From positions 1-50,423 of the forward strand of contig JBEPTZ010000018.1 of NCBI GenBank assembly GCA_041691815.1: a stretch of 50,423 nt of DNA. Reading direction: 5' to 3'. How positions within the stretch are numbered: the stretch's first letter is position 1; the number at the start of each line of letters is the position of its first letter. The notes under the pieces were generated by a model, which was not told the DNA's origin, searched no databases, and saw nothing but the letters and a program-made list of their open reading frames with translations. Source of the stretch: 70-18 sp041691815. GTDB lineage: Bacteria > Pseudomonadota > Alphaproteobacteria > Acetobacterales > Acetobacteraceae. Positions 24,491-33,518 of the stretch are shown here, one piece after another. The position numbers and the translations under genes are program-made.

Positions 24491-25702
24491 TCAGATGATG
24501 CCCCTGGCCTTCAACGACTCGAAATCCGCGACGCTGATGTCCAGCAGGTCTTCCAGCACCTCCTCGGTGTGCTCGCCCAGCAGCGGCGGTGGGAAACGGT
24601 AATCGGCCGGGGTTTCCGACAGCCGCACCGGATTGGCGATCACCTTCACGTCCACGCCACTGCTATGCGCCATCGTCACCTCCACGCCGCGCGCCTGCAC
24701 ATGCGGGTCGGCGAACACCTCGGAGAGCTTGTTGATCGGCCCGCAACCGATCTTCAGCGGCTCCAGCTTCTCCACCCACCACAAGGTCGGGTGGCTTTGC
24801 AGCAGCGGCGTCAGCGTATCGGTGACCAACTGGCGGTTGGCGACGCGGGCCGGGTTGGTGGCGAAGCGCGGGTCGGCCAGCAGATGCGCGACGCCGAAAT
24901 TCTCGCAGAACCGTTTGAAGGTCGGGTCGTTGCCAACCGACAACACGATATGGCCGTCCTCGGTGGGAAACACCTGGTAAGGCACGATGTTCGGGTGCTG
25001 GTTGCCCAGCCGTGGCGGGTTCTCGCCGGTCGCCAGATAGTTCATCCCCTGGTTGGCCAGCCAGGCCACATGGGTGTCCAGCATGCCGATATCGACCTGC
25101 TGGCCAACGCCGGTGCGATCACGATGGCGCAGGGCGGCCAGGATGCCGATGCAGCCGTACAGCCCGGCGAACAGGTCGGCCACCGGCACGCCGACCTTCT
25201 GCGGCATCCCGTCCGGCTCGCCGGTCAGGCTCATCACCCCGCCCATCGCCTGGATCAGGCTGTCATAGCCGGGGCGCGGCGCATACGGCCCGGTCTGGCC
25301 GAAGCCGGTGATCGAGCAATAGATCAGGCCAGGGAACTCGCCGTGCACCTGTTCGTAGCCCAGGCCGTATTTGGTCAGTTGGCCGACCTTGAAATTCTCC
25401 ACCAGCATGTCGCAATCGGCCAGCAGCCTGCGCAGGATCGCCTGGCCCTCGGGGGTGGAGATGTCCAGCGTCACCGAGCGCTTGTTGCGGTTGACGCCGA
25501 TGAAATAGGCGCTCTCCTGGGTGCCGGGCATCACCGGCGGCGCGAAGCCACGGGTGTCGTCGCCGCTGCCGGGCCGCTCGATCTTGATCACCTCGGCGCC
25601 CAGATCGCCGAGCATCTGGGTGCAGGTCGGGCCGGCCAGCACGCGGGTCAGGTCGAGCACCCGCAGGCCCTTCAACGGGCCGGTCGCCTCTTTCATGGTC
25701 AT
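24491..25702 (-). CDS. Class III CoA-transferase (CaiB/BaiF family)
   Basis: A 403-aa CoA-transferase moving CoA between carboxylic acids. The N-terminal LKGLRVLDLTRVLAGPTCTQMLGDLGAEVIKIERPGSGDDTR is diagnostic, as is VNRNKRSVTLD. The catalytic aspartate is Asp176 in GVPVADLFAGLYG. The ATG at 25702 is followed two codons later by a second ATG; a G-rich stretch lies upstream. It is divergent from an aldehyde dehydrogenase across 101 bp, so the two may act on one substrate chain (aldehyde to acid to acyl-CoA); that is inference. Confidence 0.9.
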   Translation of the reverse strand: MTMKEATGPLKGLRVLDLTRVLAGPTCTQMLGDLGAEVIKIERPGSGDDTRGFAPPVMPGTQESAYFIGVNRNKRSVTLDISTPEGQAILRRLLADCDMLVENFKVGQLTKYGLGYEQVHGEFPGLIYCSITGFGQTGPYAPRPGYDSLIQAMGGVMSLTGEPDGMPQKVGVPVADLFAGLYGCIGILAALRHRDRTGVGQQVDIGMLDTHVAWLANQGMNYLATGENPPRLGNQHPNIVPYQVFPTEDGHIVLSVGNDPTFKRFCENFGVAHLLADPRFATNPARVANRQLVTDTLTPLLQSHPTLWWVEKLEPLKIGCGPINKLSEVFADPHVQARGVEVTMAHSSGVDVKVIANPVRLSETPADYRFPPPLLGEHTEEVLEDLLDISVADFESLKARGII

Positions 25703-25803
25703 CCGCTTGTGTTCCCCCAGAAATTTCCCACCCGCTTGCCCCTGCGGGCAAACGGCCATATGCCCACGCCTTATAGGTCCGTAACCGCGCGAAGGAAAAT
25801 CCG

Positions 25804-27324
25804 ATGCCCGACAATTCCGCTGCCGCCACGACCCCGCATGATCCGACACTCGACGAGAAGGCGCTGGCCCGCGCGCTGTCCGCCCGCCACTTCATCGGCG
25901 GCGCGCTGGTGGCCGCCCGCAGCGGCAAGACCTTCCCGGTGGTGAACCCGGCCACCGGCGAGGAAATCGCCACCGCCGCCCTTGGCGATGCCGCCGACGT
26001 GGCGGCCGCAGTCGAGAACGCCGCCACCGCGCAGAAAGCCTGGGCCAAAATGCCGGCCCGCAAGCGCGGCGCGCTGGTCGCCTCCTGCGGCAACATCATC
26101 CGCGCCCATATCGAGGAACTGGCCCGGCTGATCACGCTGGAGACCGGCAAGGCGCTGCGCACCGAAAGCCGGGTGGAGGCCAACACGGTGGCCGACATCC
26201 TGGAATTCTTCGGCGGCCTGGGCAGCGAGCTGAAGGGCGAGAGCGTGCCGTTCGCGCCGGGGGTGCTGAGCGTCACCGTGCGCGAGCCGCTCGGCGTGGT
26301 CGGCGCCATCATCCCGTGGAACGTGCCGATGCTGCTGATGGCACTGAAGATCGCCCCGGCGCTGGCCGCCGGCAACACCGTGGTGGTGAAATCCGCCGAG
26401 GAGGCGCCGCTCGCCGTGCTGCGCATCTGCGAGCTGATGGCGCGCGCGCTGCCGGCAGGCTGCTTCAACCTGCTGTCCGGCTTCGGCCCGGAATGCGGCG
26501 CGCCGCTGGTCGCCCACCCGAAGGTGCGCAAGGTCACCTTCACCGGCAGCGTTGAGGTCGGCCGCATCGTCGCCAAAGGCGCCGCCGAGAAGCTGATCCC
26601 GGTGACGCTGGAACTCGGCGGCAAGTCGCCGATGATCGTCTTCAGCGACTGCGATTTCGAGAAAACCGTCGCCGGCGCCGTCACCTCGATGCGCTTCACC
26701 CGGCAGGGCCAGAGCTGCACCGCCGCCAGCCGCATCTATGTCGAGCGGCCGATCTTCGACCGCTTCGTGGCGGCGATGGCGGAAAAGGTCGACGCCATGG
26801 TGATGGGCGATCCGCTCGACGAGAAGACCGATATCGGCACCATCATCAGCCGCGAGCAGTTCGCCAAGGTGGAGGGCTTCATCGCCGAGGGTATCGCCAC
26901 CGCCGGCGCCACCGGCCGCGCCTGCTCGGCGATGCCGTCCGACCCGGCGCTGAAAAAGGGCCTGTTCATCCGCCCGCATATCTTCACCGGCGTCGACAAG
27001 GACTCGCGGCTGGTGCAGCAGGAGATCTTCGGCCCGGTGACCTGCATCTTCCCGTTCGACGACGCCGAAGCGGTGCTGGCCGAGGCCAATGACAGCGAAT
27101 ACGGCCTCGCCGCCTCGATCTGGACCAACAACCTCAAGGTCGGCCTGTCGCTGGCGCACCGGGTGGAAGCCGGCCTGGTGCAGATCAACCAGAACCTGGT
27201 GGTGCAGGCCAACCTGTCCTATGGCGGCGTCAAAAGCTCCGGCCTGGGCAAGGAGGCCAGCCTGGAATCGATGCTGGAGCACTTCACCCACAAGAAGACC
27301 ATCATGGTGAACTACGCCGGCTGA
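25804..27324 (+). CDS. NAD(P)-dependent aldehyde dehydrogenase
   Basis: A 506-aa aldehyde dehydrogenase oxidising an aldehyde to its acid. Key residues are Asn173 (PWNVP), Glu270 (TLELGGKSP) and the catalytic Cys305 (GQSCTAASR). The coenzyme loop is FTGSVEVGR. The C-terminus LSYGGVKSSGLGKEASLESMLEHFTHKK matches the betaine-aldehyde/aromatic-aldehyde group loosely; the exact substrate cannot be read. AAGGA is 8 nt before the ATG. Confidence 0.92.
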   Translation: MPDNSAAATTPHDPTLDEKALARALSARHFIGGALVAARSGKTFPVVNPATGEEIATAALGDAADVAAAVENAATAQKAWAKMPARKRGALVASCGNIIRAHIEELARLITLETGKALRTESRVEANTVADILEFFGGLGSELKGESVPFAPGVLSVTVREPLGVVGAIIPWNVPMLLMALKIAPALAAGNTVVVKSAEEAPLAVLRICELMARALPAGCFNLLSGFGPECGAPLVAHPKVRKVTFTGSVEVGRIVAKGAAEKLIPVTLELGGKSPMIVFSDCDFEKTVAGAVTSMRFTRQGQSCTAASRIYVERPIFDRFVAAMAEKVDAMVMGDPLDEKTDIGTIISREQFAKVEGFIAEGIATAGATGRACSAMPSDPALKKGLFIRPHIFTGVDKDSRLVQQEIFGPVTCIFPFDDAEAVLAEANDSEYGLAASIWTNNLKVGLSLAHRVEAGLVQINQNLVVQANLSYGGVKSSGLGKEASLESMLEHFTHKKTIMVNYAG

Positions 27325-27337
27325 ACCGGTATCGCGG

Positions 27338-27373
27338 GCGGCGTTCCGGCAGGCCATCTTGCCGGAGCGCCGC
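27338..27373 (+). terminator. 14-bp hairpin after the aldehyde dehydrogenase gene
   Basis: GCGGCGTTCCGGCA and TGCCGGAGCGCCGC pair over 14 bp (one G-T wobble) around an 8-nt loop, 13 nt after the stop codon and before the convergent beta-helix gene. It has no T-tract, so it may act as a stabiliser or a factor-assisted terminator in both directions. Confidence 0.55.
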
Positions 27374-27397
27374 TGCCGGCCTGCATCTCCCCACCCG

Positions 27398-28405
27398 CTA
27401 GAACGGCAGCATATGCCGCAGCTTGCCCACCGCCTTGCCGCCCACTTCCACCGCCTTGCCCTTCACCTTGCTGGCCAGCGCGCGCGCCGGATCGTACACC
27501 GCATGCGCCGCCAGCCGCAGGCTGTTCCACCAGGCGCCGCTGGTGGAAAGAGCGGTATCCCCGGCCGCCACCACATTGTCCTGCATCAACGGGTCGGCGC
27601 CGCTCCAGTTCAGCACCAGGGTGCCGCCGCCGCCCTGGTGCAGGTAGCTGTTGCCCTGCACCGCAACCGGGCCATCGCCGCCGGTCAGCAGCACCGCGGC
27701 GCCCACCGCGTCCTGGACGAAACTGTTGCCCTCCAGCAGCACCGGCCCACGCGCCGCCAGCCGCACCAGCCCGGCCGCGCCGCCCTCGACCCGGTTGCCG
27801 TGCAAGGTCACCCGCGCCGCATCCGAGGTGATCGCCAGCCCGGCGCGCGGCGCGATGAACTGCGAGTCCACCACCTCCAGCCGCGCCCAGTCGCCGACCA
27901 TCAACGCGCTGGTGCAGCGCCCGCCCGAACAGCTGCCGATATCCTCGAACCGGCTGCGCAGCACAAGCAGCACCGCCGCGCGCCCGGCCGTCAGTATTCC
28001 CACCTGGTTGTTGATGAACGCGCAATCCTCCACCGTCAGATTGCCGCCCTCGGCGCGGATGCCGGCGCCGTTATTGTCCGGCACCCGGATGCGGGTAAAG
28101 GTCAGGCCGCGCACCACCACATCGTGGCCGCCGATCACGAACGACGCCTTGCCAGCGCAGCTGAGATCGGACAGCACCACCCCCGGCCCGGCGGCCGCGA
28201 TGGTCAGCCGGTTAGCGTTCCAGATCGCGCAGTCGAAATAAGTGCCGGGAGCAATCCGCACCTCGTCGCCGTCCTTGGCCACCCGCGCCGCGTCGCTCGG
28301 CCGCGCCAGCTTCTGTCCCGGCCCCACCAGCAGCACACGCGCCGTCGCCGGCCCGGCGCCCACCGCCAGCAGCAGCAGCGCCAGCAGCAGAGACCGCACC
28401 CTCAT
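27398..28405 (-). CDS. Exported right-handed parallel beta-helix protein
   Basis: A 335-aa protein with a Sec signal peptide (MRVRSLLLALLLLAVGAGPATA). From about residue 80 to 300 it shows the short repeating pattern of a parallel beta-helix (NosD/pectate-lyase-like): VVVRGLTFTRIRV, LTVEDCAFINNQVGI, LLVLRSRFEDIG, LEVVDSQFIAPRAGL, VTLHGNRVEGGAAGL, VLLEGNSFVQDAVGA, VAVQGNSYL. No lyase active-site residues are obvious, so it may bind rather than cut polysaccharide. A basic amphipathic C-terminus follows. The ATG overlaps the upstream dehydrogenase stop by 4 nt. Confidence 0.8.
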   Translation of the reverse strand: MRVRSLLLALLLLAVGAGPATARVLLVGPGQKLARPSDAARVAKDGDEVRIAPGTYFDCAIWNANRLTIAAAGPGVVLSDLSCAGKASFVIGGHDVVVRGLTFTRIRVPDNNGAGIRAEGGNLTVEDCAFINNQVGILTAGRAAVLLVLRSRFEDIGSCSGGRCTSALMVGDWARLEVVDSQFIAPRAGLAITSDAARVTLHGNRVEGGAAGLVRLAARGPVLLEGNSFVQDAVGAAVLLTGGDGPVAVQGNSYLHQGGGGTLVLNWSGADPLMQDNVVAAGDTALSTSGAWWNSLRLAAHAVYDPARALASKVKGKAVEVGGKAVGKLRHMLPF

Positions 28406-29316
28406 CCTTCCTTCAACTCGGTCCCGGCCAGCCGCTCGCTGAGCTGCGCCAGCGCGGTATGGTCCTGCCCCGGCCCCAGCAGCCCCAGCGCACCGGCCAC
28501 CATATCGCGGCACACCGCCGAGAACGGCACCGGCGTCGCGGTATCCTTGGCCATCTGCAGCGCGATCGACAGGTCCTTCACCAACAGATCCAGGCTGAAC
28601 CCGGAATCGAACGCGCGGGACAGCACGAACTGGCGGAACTTCCTCTGCGTCGAATTGTTCATCCCGGTCGAGGCGTTCAGCACGTCCACCATCAGCCCCG
28701 GCTCCAGCCCGAACCGCTGCCCGACCAGCAGCGCCTCGATACCGATCAAAAACCCGCCGGCCGACACCAGGTTGTTCAGCGCCTTCATCGCCTGCCCGGC
28801 GCCCACGGCCCCGCAGCGGGTGATCGTGCTGCCCATCGAAGCCAGCACCGGCCGCACCCGCTCGATCACCTCGGCATCGCCGCCAACCATGATCGCCAGT
28901 TTTCCCGTCTTCGCCCGCGACACCCCGCCCGACACCGGCGCATCGATCAGTACCGCCCCCCGCTCGGCCACCTTCGCCGCCAGCGCCTGGGTCACCGCCG
29001 GCAGCCCGGAGGTCATGTCGATCACCACCGTGCCCGGCCGCAGCCCGGCCAGCAGGTTGTCACCGTCGTCCGCCAGCACCTGCTCGACGATGGCGCTGGT
29101 CGGCAGCATGGTCACCACCACCCCTGCCCCGCCGGCCAGCTCGGCCAGCGTGTGCGGCGCGCCACCGCCCACCTGCTGGACGAAATTCTCCGCCGTCCCA
29201 CGCCGCGCATCGGCCACCGCCACCGCATACCCGGCGCCAACCAGACAGGCCGCCATCGGCCAGCCCATGTTGCCGACCCCGACGAACCCGATCGCCGGCT
29301 TGCTATCCCCGCTCAC
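28402..29316 (-). CDS. 3-hydroxyisobutyrate dehydrogenase-family NAD(P) oxidoreductase
   Basis: A 304-aa beta-hydroxyacid dehydrogenase. The Rossmann motif is IGFVGVGNMGWPMAACLVGAGY, the substrate loop DAPVSGGVSRAKTGKLAIMVGG, and the catalytic lysine is in GAGQAMKALNNLVSAG. The GTG at 29316 overlaps the upstream stop by 4 nt (GTGA), and the N-terminus then fits the family; a longer open frame upstream is not supported. It is coupled to a carboxymuconolactone-decarboxylase-like gene and a beta-helix gene. Confidence 0.88.
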   Translation of the reverse strand: MSGDSKPAIGFVGVGNMGWPMAACLVGAGYAVAVADARRGTAENFVQQVGGGAPHTLAELAGGAGVVVTMLPTSAIVEQVLADDGDNLLAGLRPGTVVIDMTSGLPAVTQALAAKVAERGAVLIDAPVSGGVSRAKTGKLAIMVGGDAEVIERVRPVLASMGSTITRCGAVGAGQAMKALNNLVSAGGFLIGIEALLVGQRFGLEPGLMVDVLNASTGMNNSTQRKFRQFVLSRAFDSGFSLDLLVKDLSIALQMAKDTATPVPFSAVCRDMVAGALGLLGPGQDHTALAQLSERLAGTELKEG

Positions 29317-29753
29317 TGGCCATCCACTTCCTTGAACACCGCCACCGCGTGCTTGAACGCATCGAGCCCGGCCGGAATCCCGCAATAGATGCAGGTCTGC
29401 AGCAGGATTTCCTTGATCTCGTCGCGCGTTACCCCGTTGTTCAGCGCCCCGCGCAGATGCAGCTTCAACTCCGGCCCACGGTTCAGCGCCGTCAGCATCG
29501 CGAGGTTCAGCATCGAGCGGTGCCGCTTATCCAACCCCGGCCGGGTCCACACGTCGCCCCAGCAATACTCGGTCACCAGTTTCTGGAAATCGACCATGAA
29601 TGCGTCGACATTCTGCAGCGACGCATCGACATACGCCGCCCCCAGCACCGAGCGTCGCATATCCAGCCCCTTGGCGAACAGCTCGCTTGCGAATTCCGGT
29701 CGCGCCGCCTTCTTCGCCGTCTTCGCCTTGGTCTTCGTGCCTGCCTTGGCCAT
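29313..29753 (-). CDS. Carboxymuconolactone decarboxylase family protein
   Basis: A 146-aa protein of the CMD/AhpD-like fold. A lysine-rich N-terminus (MAKAGTKTKAKTAKKAARPE) precedes the core WGDVWTRPGLDKRHRSMLNLAMLTALNRGPELKLHLRGALNNGVTRDEIKEILLQTCIYCGIPAGLDAF, close to 4-carboxymuconolactone decarboxylase (PcaC). Its role could be in the beta-ketoadipate route or a related reaction. GGAGGGG lies 6 nt upstream of the ATG. It is first in a three-gene coupled operon. Confidence 0.85.
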   Translation of the reverse strand: MAKAGTKTKAKTAKKAARPEFASELFAKGLDMRRSVLGAAYVDASLQNVDAFMVDFQKLVTEYCWGDVWTRPGLDKRHRSMLNLAMLTALNRGPELKLHLRGALNNGVTRDEIKEILLQTCIYCGIPAGLDAFKHAVAVFKEVDGQ

Positions 29754-29854
29754 TGCGATCCCCTCCTGTACGGTCAGTCCGGCTAAGCTAACCGCTGCCA
29801 CCGGCACCGCAAGCCCGCGCGCCCAACCCCGCCTGCTCAACCAGGAACCGCCGC

Positions 29855-30643
29855 ATGCCCCAATATGAGATCTTCGCGCTGCGCTACGCCCATATGGCCG
29901 ACCGCACCCAGGGCAGCAACCTGATCTTCCCCGACGACCACACCGCCCCGATGCCGCTCGACTTCTTCGTCTGGGCGATACGAGGCGAAGGCCGCACCAT
30001 CGTGCTCGACACCGGCTTCGACGCCGCCTCCGCCCAGCGTCGCAACCGCACCTGGCTGCGCTCGCCGATCGCCGCCCTCAAATCCATCGGCATCGACGCC
30101 GCCGAAGTGAAAGACGTGGTGCTGAGCCACATGCACTGGGACCACGCCGGCCACTGGCAGGAGTTCCCGAAAGCCCGCTTCCATCTGCAGGACGCCGAGA
30201 TGGCCTACTGCACCGGCCGCTGCATGTGCCACGAGGTGATGCGCCGTCCGTTCGAGGTCGAGCACGTCACCGAGGCGGTCCGCGCGGTGTTCGCCGAACG
30301 GGTGAAATTCCACGCCGGCACCGCCGAGATCGCCCCCGGCGTCACCCTGCATCTGGTCGGCGGCCATTCCGGCGGCCTGCAGATCATGCGCGTGCCCACC
30401 GCCCGCGGCTGGGTGGTGCTGGCCAGCGACGCCACCCATTTCTGGTACAATATCCGCCGCCGCAGCCCGTTCTCCCTGCTGCACAACCTGCAGGCGATGT
30501 GCGAGGGCTGGGAGACCTGCGAGGCGCTGGCCGACGGCCCCGACCACATCATCCCCGGCCACGACCCGCTGGTCACCGCCCGCTTCCCCAAGCACCAAGG
30601 CGACCCCGATACCATGCGGCTCGACCTGCCGCCGCTAGACTGA
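29855..30643 (+). CDS. N-acyl homoserine lactonase family metallo-hydrolase
   Basis: A 262-aa metallo-beta-lactamase-fold enzyme of the AHL-lactonase-like group. The metal motif is HMHWDHAGH (His92, His94, Asp96, His97), followed by VGGHSGGLQ, the bridging Asp in LASDATHFW, and the final His in IIPGHDP. Opening the lactone of acyl-homoserine signals is a plausible function but other lactones are possible. AGGA lies 8 nt before the ATG. It is divergent from the CMD operon and is followed after 13 nt by an acylase-like gene. Confidence 0.82.
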   Translation: MPQYEIFALRYAHMADRTQGSNLIFPDDHTAPMPLDFFVWAIRGEGRTIVLDTGFDAASAQRRNRTWLRSPIAALKSIGIDAAEVKDVVLSHMHWDHAGHWQEFPKARFHLQDAEMAYCTGRCMCHEVMRRPFEVEHVTEAVRAVFAERVKFHAGTAEIAPGVTLHLVGGHSGGLQIMRVPTARGWVVLASDATHFWYNIRRRSPFSLLHNLQAMCEGWETCEALADGPDHIIPGHDPLVTARFPKHQGDPDTMRLDLPPLD

Positions 30644-30656
30644 GCGAGCGCGGCCA

Positions 30657-33002
30657 ATGCGCCTGATGCGTCCGCTGCGGGCGGCCCATCGCCTGCCCCG
30701 GCTGATCGCCCGGCTCGGCGCCCTGGTGCTGCCGCTGCTGGCGATCGCCGCCTACCTGGTCTGGCACACCCTGCCGGACGCCAACCTCACCACCGCGATC
30801 CCCGGCCTCACCGCCCCGGTCGATATCGGCATCGACGCCGACGGCATCCCGCATATCCACGCCCTCACCGAGGCCGACGCCGCCGCCGCCCTCGGCTTCC
30901 TGCACGCCCGCGACCGCCTGCTGCAAATGGACCTGATGCGCCGCGCCGCCGCCGGCACGCTGTCCGAGATCGCCGGCCCCGCCACCCTGCCCAGCGACCG
31001 GCTGATGCGCACCCTCGGCCTGCGCCGCGCCGCCGAGGCCGACCTCGCCACCCTGCCGCCCGAGGCGCTGCACCTGCTCACCGCCTACGCGCGCGGGGTC
31101 AACGCCTACATCGCGCTGCGCGGCCGCTTCGCCGGGCTGGCCTTCCTCGCCCTCGGCCGCCCCGCCCCCTGGACGCCGGTGGACTCGCTGCTATGGGCCA
31201 AGACCATGGGCCTCTATCTGTCCGGCAACTGGCGCACCGAACTGGCCCGCGCCGGCCTGCTCTCCCGCCTGTCGCCAGAAACCATCCTCTCCTACTGGCC
31301 GGACTCCGGCGGCGCCGGCCACCCGGAGGCGGCCCTGAGCCCCGCCCTCGCCGCCACCGCCACCCGCCTCGCCGCCGTGCTGCCCGCCTTCCCGGCCCGC
31401 TTCACCCAGCCGGCCACCGCCAGCAACGCCTGGGCGGTGGACGCCGCCCACAGCGCCACCGGCGCCCCGCTGCTGGCCGGCGACCCGCATCTCGGCTTCA
31501 GCCTGCCCGGCCCCTGGTATCTCGCCCGCATCGACACCCCGCGCGCCACCCTGGCCGGCGCCACCGCCCCCGGCGTGCCGTTCATGGTGCTCGGCCATAA
31601 CCGCCGCATCGCCTGGAGCTTCACCTCCACCGGCGCCGACGTGCAGGACCTGTTCGTCGAAACCCCCGAGGGCACCAACCAGTACCTGACCCCGGACGGC
31701 CCCCGCCCATTCGAGACGCGCACCGAGACCATCCATGTCCGCGGCCAGCCCGACGACATCCTGCACGTCCGCAGCACCCGCCACGGCCCGCTGGTCTCCG
31801 ACCTGATCGCTGGCCACGGCCCAATGCTGGCGCTGCAAATGGCCAACCTGGCACCGGGCGACACCGCCGCCGCCGGCCTGCTGGCGCTGAACCAGGCGCA
31901 GACCGTGGCCGAGGCGCTCGCCGCCGCCCCGCGCATCACCTCGCCGGTGCAGAACCTGCTGGTCGCCGACCGCAGCACCATCGCGCTCGCCGTCACCGGC
32001 CGGGTGCCGATCCGCAAATCCGGCGACGGCGCGCTCCCGTCACCCGGCGCCGACGGCAGCCACGACTGGACCGGCTGGGCCAGCGGCGCCCAGTTGCCGC
32101 AAATCATCGCCCCGGCCAGCGGCCGGCTGGTCAACGCCAACGAGCGCGTCGCCCCGCCCGACTTCCCGGTCTTCCTCGGCCGCGACTGGTACGACGATCT
32201 GCGCGCCCGCCGCATCCGCCAGCTGCTCGACGCCCGCCCGAAGCACGACCCCGCCGATTTCACCGCCATGCAACTCGACACGCTGGACCTCGCCGCCACC
32301 GACCTGCTGCCCCGCCTCACCGCGCTGCCGGCAACCGACCCGCTCGCGATCCGCGCCCTCAGCCTGCTGCGGCTGTGGAATGGCCACGCCGACACCAACC
32401 TGCTGCAGCCGCTGATCTTCACCGCCTGGATGCAACAGGTGCTGGACGCCGTGCTGGCCCGCCAGCAGATTCCGCCGCTGGCCGCCGCGCCCTGGCCGGT
32501 GCTGCTGCCCACCCTGCTGACGCCCGCCGGCACCCCGCTGTGCGGCGGCGACTGCAACGCCCTGCTCAGCCAGGCGCTGGCCAGGGCGATGGCCAAACTC
32601 GCCGCCCGCTACGGCCTCGACCCGATCGACTTGCGCTGGGGCGACGCCCATCCGGCGGTGTTCGCCCACCCGCTGCTGTCGCGCATCCCTGGCCTGGAGC
32701 AACTCGCCACCGCCGAAATCGCCGCCCCCGGCGACGTCAACACCGTGAACCAGGGCGGCTCCTGGCTCGGCCATTTCCGCTCGGTGCACGGCGCCTCGTT
32801 CCGCGCCGTCTACGACCTCGCCGACCTCGATCGCAGCCGCTTCATGCTGGCACCCGGCCAGTCCGGCCATATCCTCAGCCCTGGCTCGCGAAATTTGCTC
32901 ACAAGCTGGCGCAACGGCGCTACCATCTTCCTGGGACCGGAGATGCCGGCCGCGTCACATCTGCGCCTTTTGCCCCCATTCGAGGTAAAGCCCCCAAGAT
33001 GA
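30657..33002 (+). CDS. Penicillin acylase family Ntn-hydrolase
   Basis: A 781-aa Ntn-hydrolase precursor that should self-cleave into alpha and beta chains. An N-terminal hydrophobic anchor or signal (about residues 16-36) is followed by the alpha-chain motif FLHARDRLLQMDLMRR, and the beta chain would start at Ser256 (PATASNAWAV, the conserved SNxW). LGHNRRIAWSFTSTGADVQDLF is also typical. Substrates of the family include penicillins, acyl-homoserine lactones and other N-acyl amides. It follows an AHL-lactonase-like gene closely and overlaps the RDD gene by 4 nt. Confidence 0.88.
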   Translation: MRLMRPLRAAHRLPRLIARLGALVLPLLAIAAYLVWHTLPDANLTTAIPGLTAPVDIGIDADGIPHIHALTEADAAAALGFLHARDRLLQMDLMRRAAAGTLSEIAGPATLPSDRLMRTLGLRRAAEADLATLPPEALHLLTAYARGVNAYIALRGRFAGLAFLALGRPAPWTPVDSLLWAKTMGLYLSGNWRTELARAGLLSRLSPETILSYWPDSGGAGHPEAALSPALAATATRLAAVLPAFPARFTQPATASNAWAVDAAHSATGAPLLAGDPHLGFSLPGPWYLARIDTPRATLAGATAPGVPFMVLGHNRRIAWSFTSTGADVQDLFVETPEGTNQYLTPDGPRPFETRTETIHVRGQPDDILHVRSTRHGPLVSDLIAGHGPMLALQMANLAPGDTAAAGLLALNQAQTVAEALAAAPRITSPVQNLLVADRSTIALAVTGRVPIRKSGDGALPSPGADGSHDWTGWASGAQLPQIIAPASGRLVNANERVAPPDFPVFLGRDWYDDLRARRIRQLLDARPKHDPADFTAMQLDTLDLAATDLLPRLTALPATDPLAIRALSLLRLWNGHADTNLLQPLIFTAWMQQVLDAVLARQQIPPLAAAPWPVLLPTLLTPAGTPLCGGDCNALLSQALARAMAKLAARYGLDPIDLRWGDAHPAVFAHPLLSRIPGLEQLATAEIAAPGDVNTVNQGGSWLGHFRSVHGASFRAVYDLADLDRSRFMLAPGQSGHILSPGSRNLLTSWRNGATIFLGPEMPAASHLRLLPPFEVKPPR

Positions 33003-33508
33003 TCCCCTATGCCAGCCCCGACGCGATGCTGCAGGACGACATCCTGACCACCGGCGTGCTGACCCGCCGGGTGTTCGCCTGGCTGATCGACGCCGCCCTG
33101 ATCGCCATGCTGGTCGGCGCCGCCTGGAGCTTCGGCATGGTGCTCGGCATCCTCACCCTCGGCCTCACCATGCCGCTGCTCGGCGGCCTGCCGGTGCTGC
33201 CGGTGCTGTACACCTGGCTCAGCCTGGCCAGCCCGTTGTCGGCCACCCCCGGCCAGGCGCTGCTCGGCCTCACCGTGCGGCGCGACGACGACCTCGGCCG
33301 CCCGACGATGCTGCAGGCGCTGGTCAGCGCCGTCGGCTACTACGTCACCATGGTGCTCGGCGCGATCTGGCTGCTGGTCGCCATCCTCACCACCCGCCGC
33401 CGCACCCTGCACGACATGGTCGCCGGCCTGGTGGTGGTGCGCAGCCGGGCATTGACCGCCGATACCGCGGGCTGGAACATGCGCGGCGGAGGTTGGACCC
33501 CGAGATGA
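32999..33508 (+). CDS. RDD family membrane protein
   Basis: A 169-aa membrane protein with an RDD domain. LTRRVFAWLIDAALIAML is the R-D start of the first helix, followed by helices at about 40-60, 62-85 and 110-130, and the terminal RRRTLHDMVAGLVVVRS motif. The function of the family is largely unknown, with some members acting in ion transport. Its ATG overlaps the acylase stop (ATGA). Confidence 0.85.
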   Translation: MIPYASPDAMLQDDILTTGVLTRRVFAWLIDAALIAMLVGAAWSFGMVLGILTLGLTMPLLGGLPVLPVLYTWLSLASPLSATPGQALLGLTVRRDDDLGRPTMLQALVSAVGYYVTMVLGAIWLLVAILTTRRRTLHDMVAGLVVVRSRALTADTAGWNMRGGGWTPR

Positions 33509-33518
33509 GCTTGCCGCC

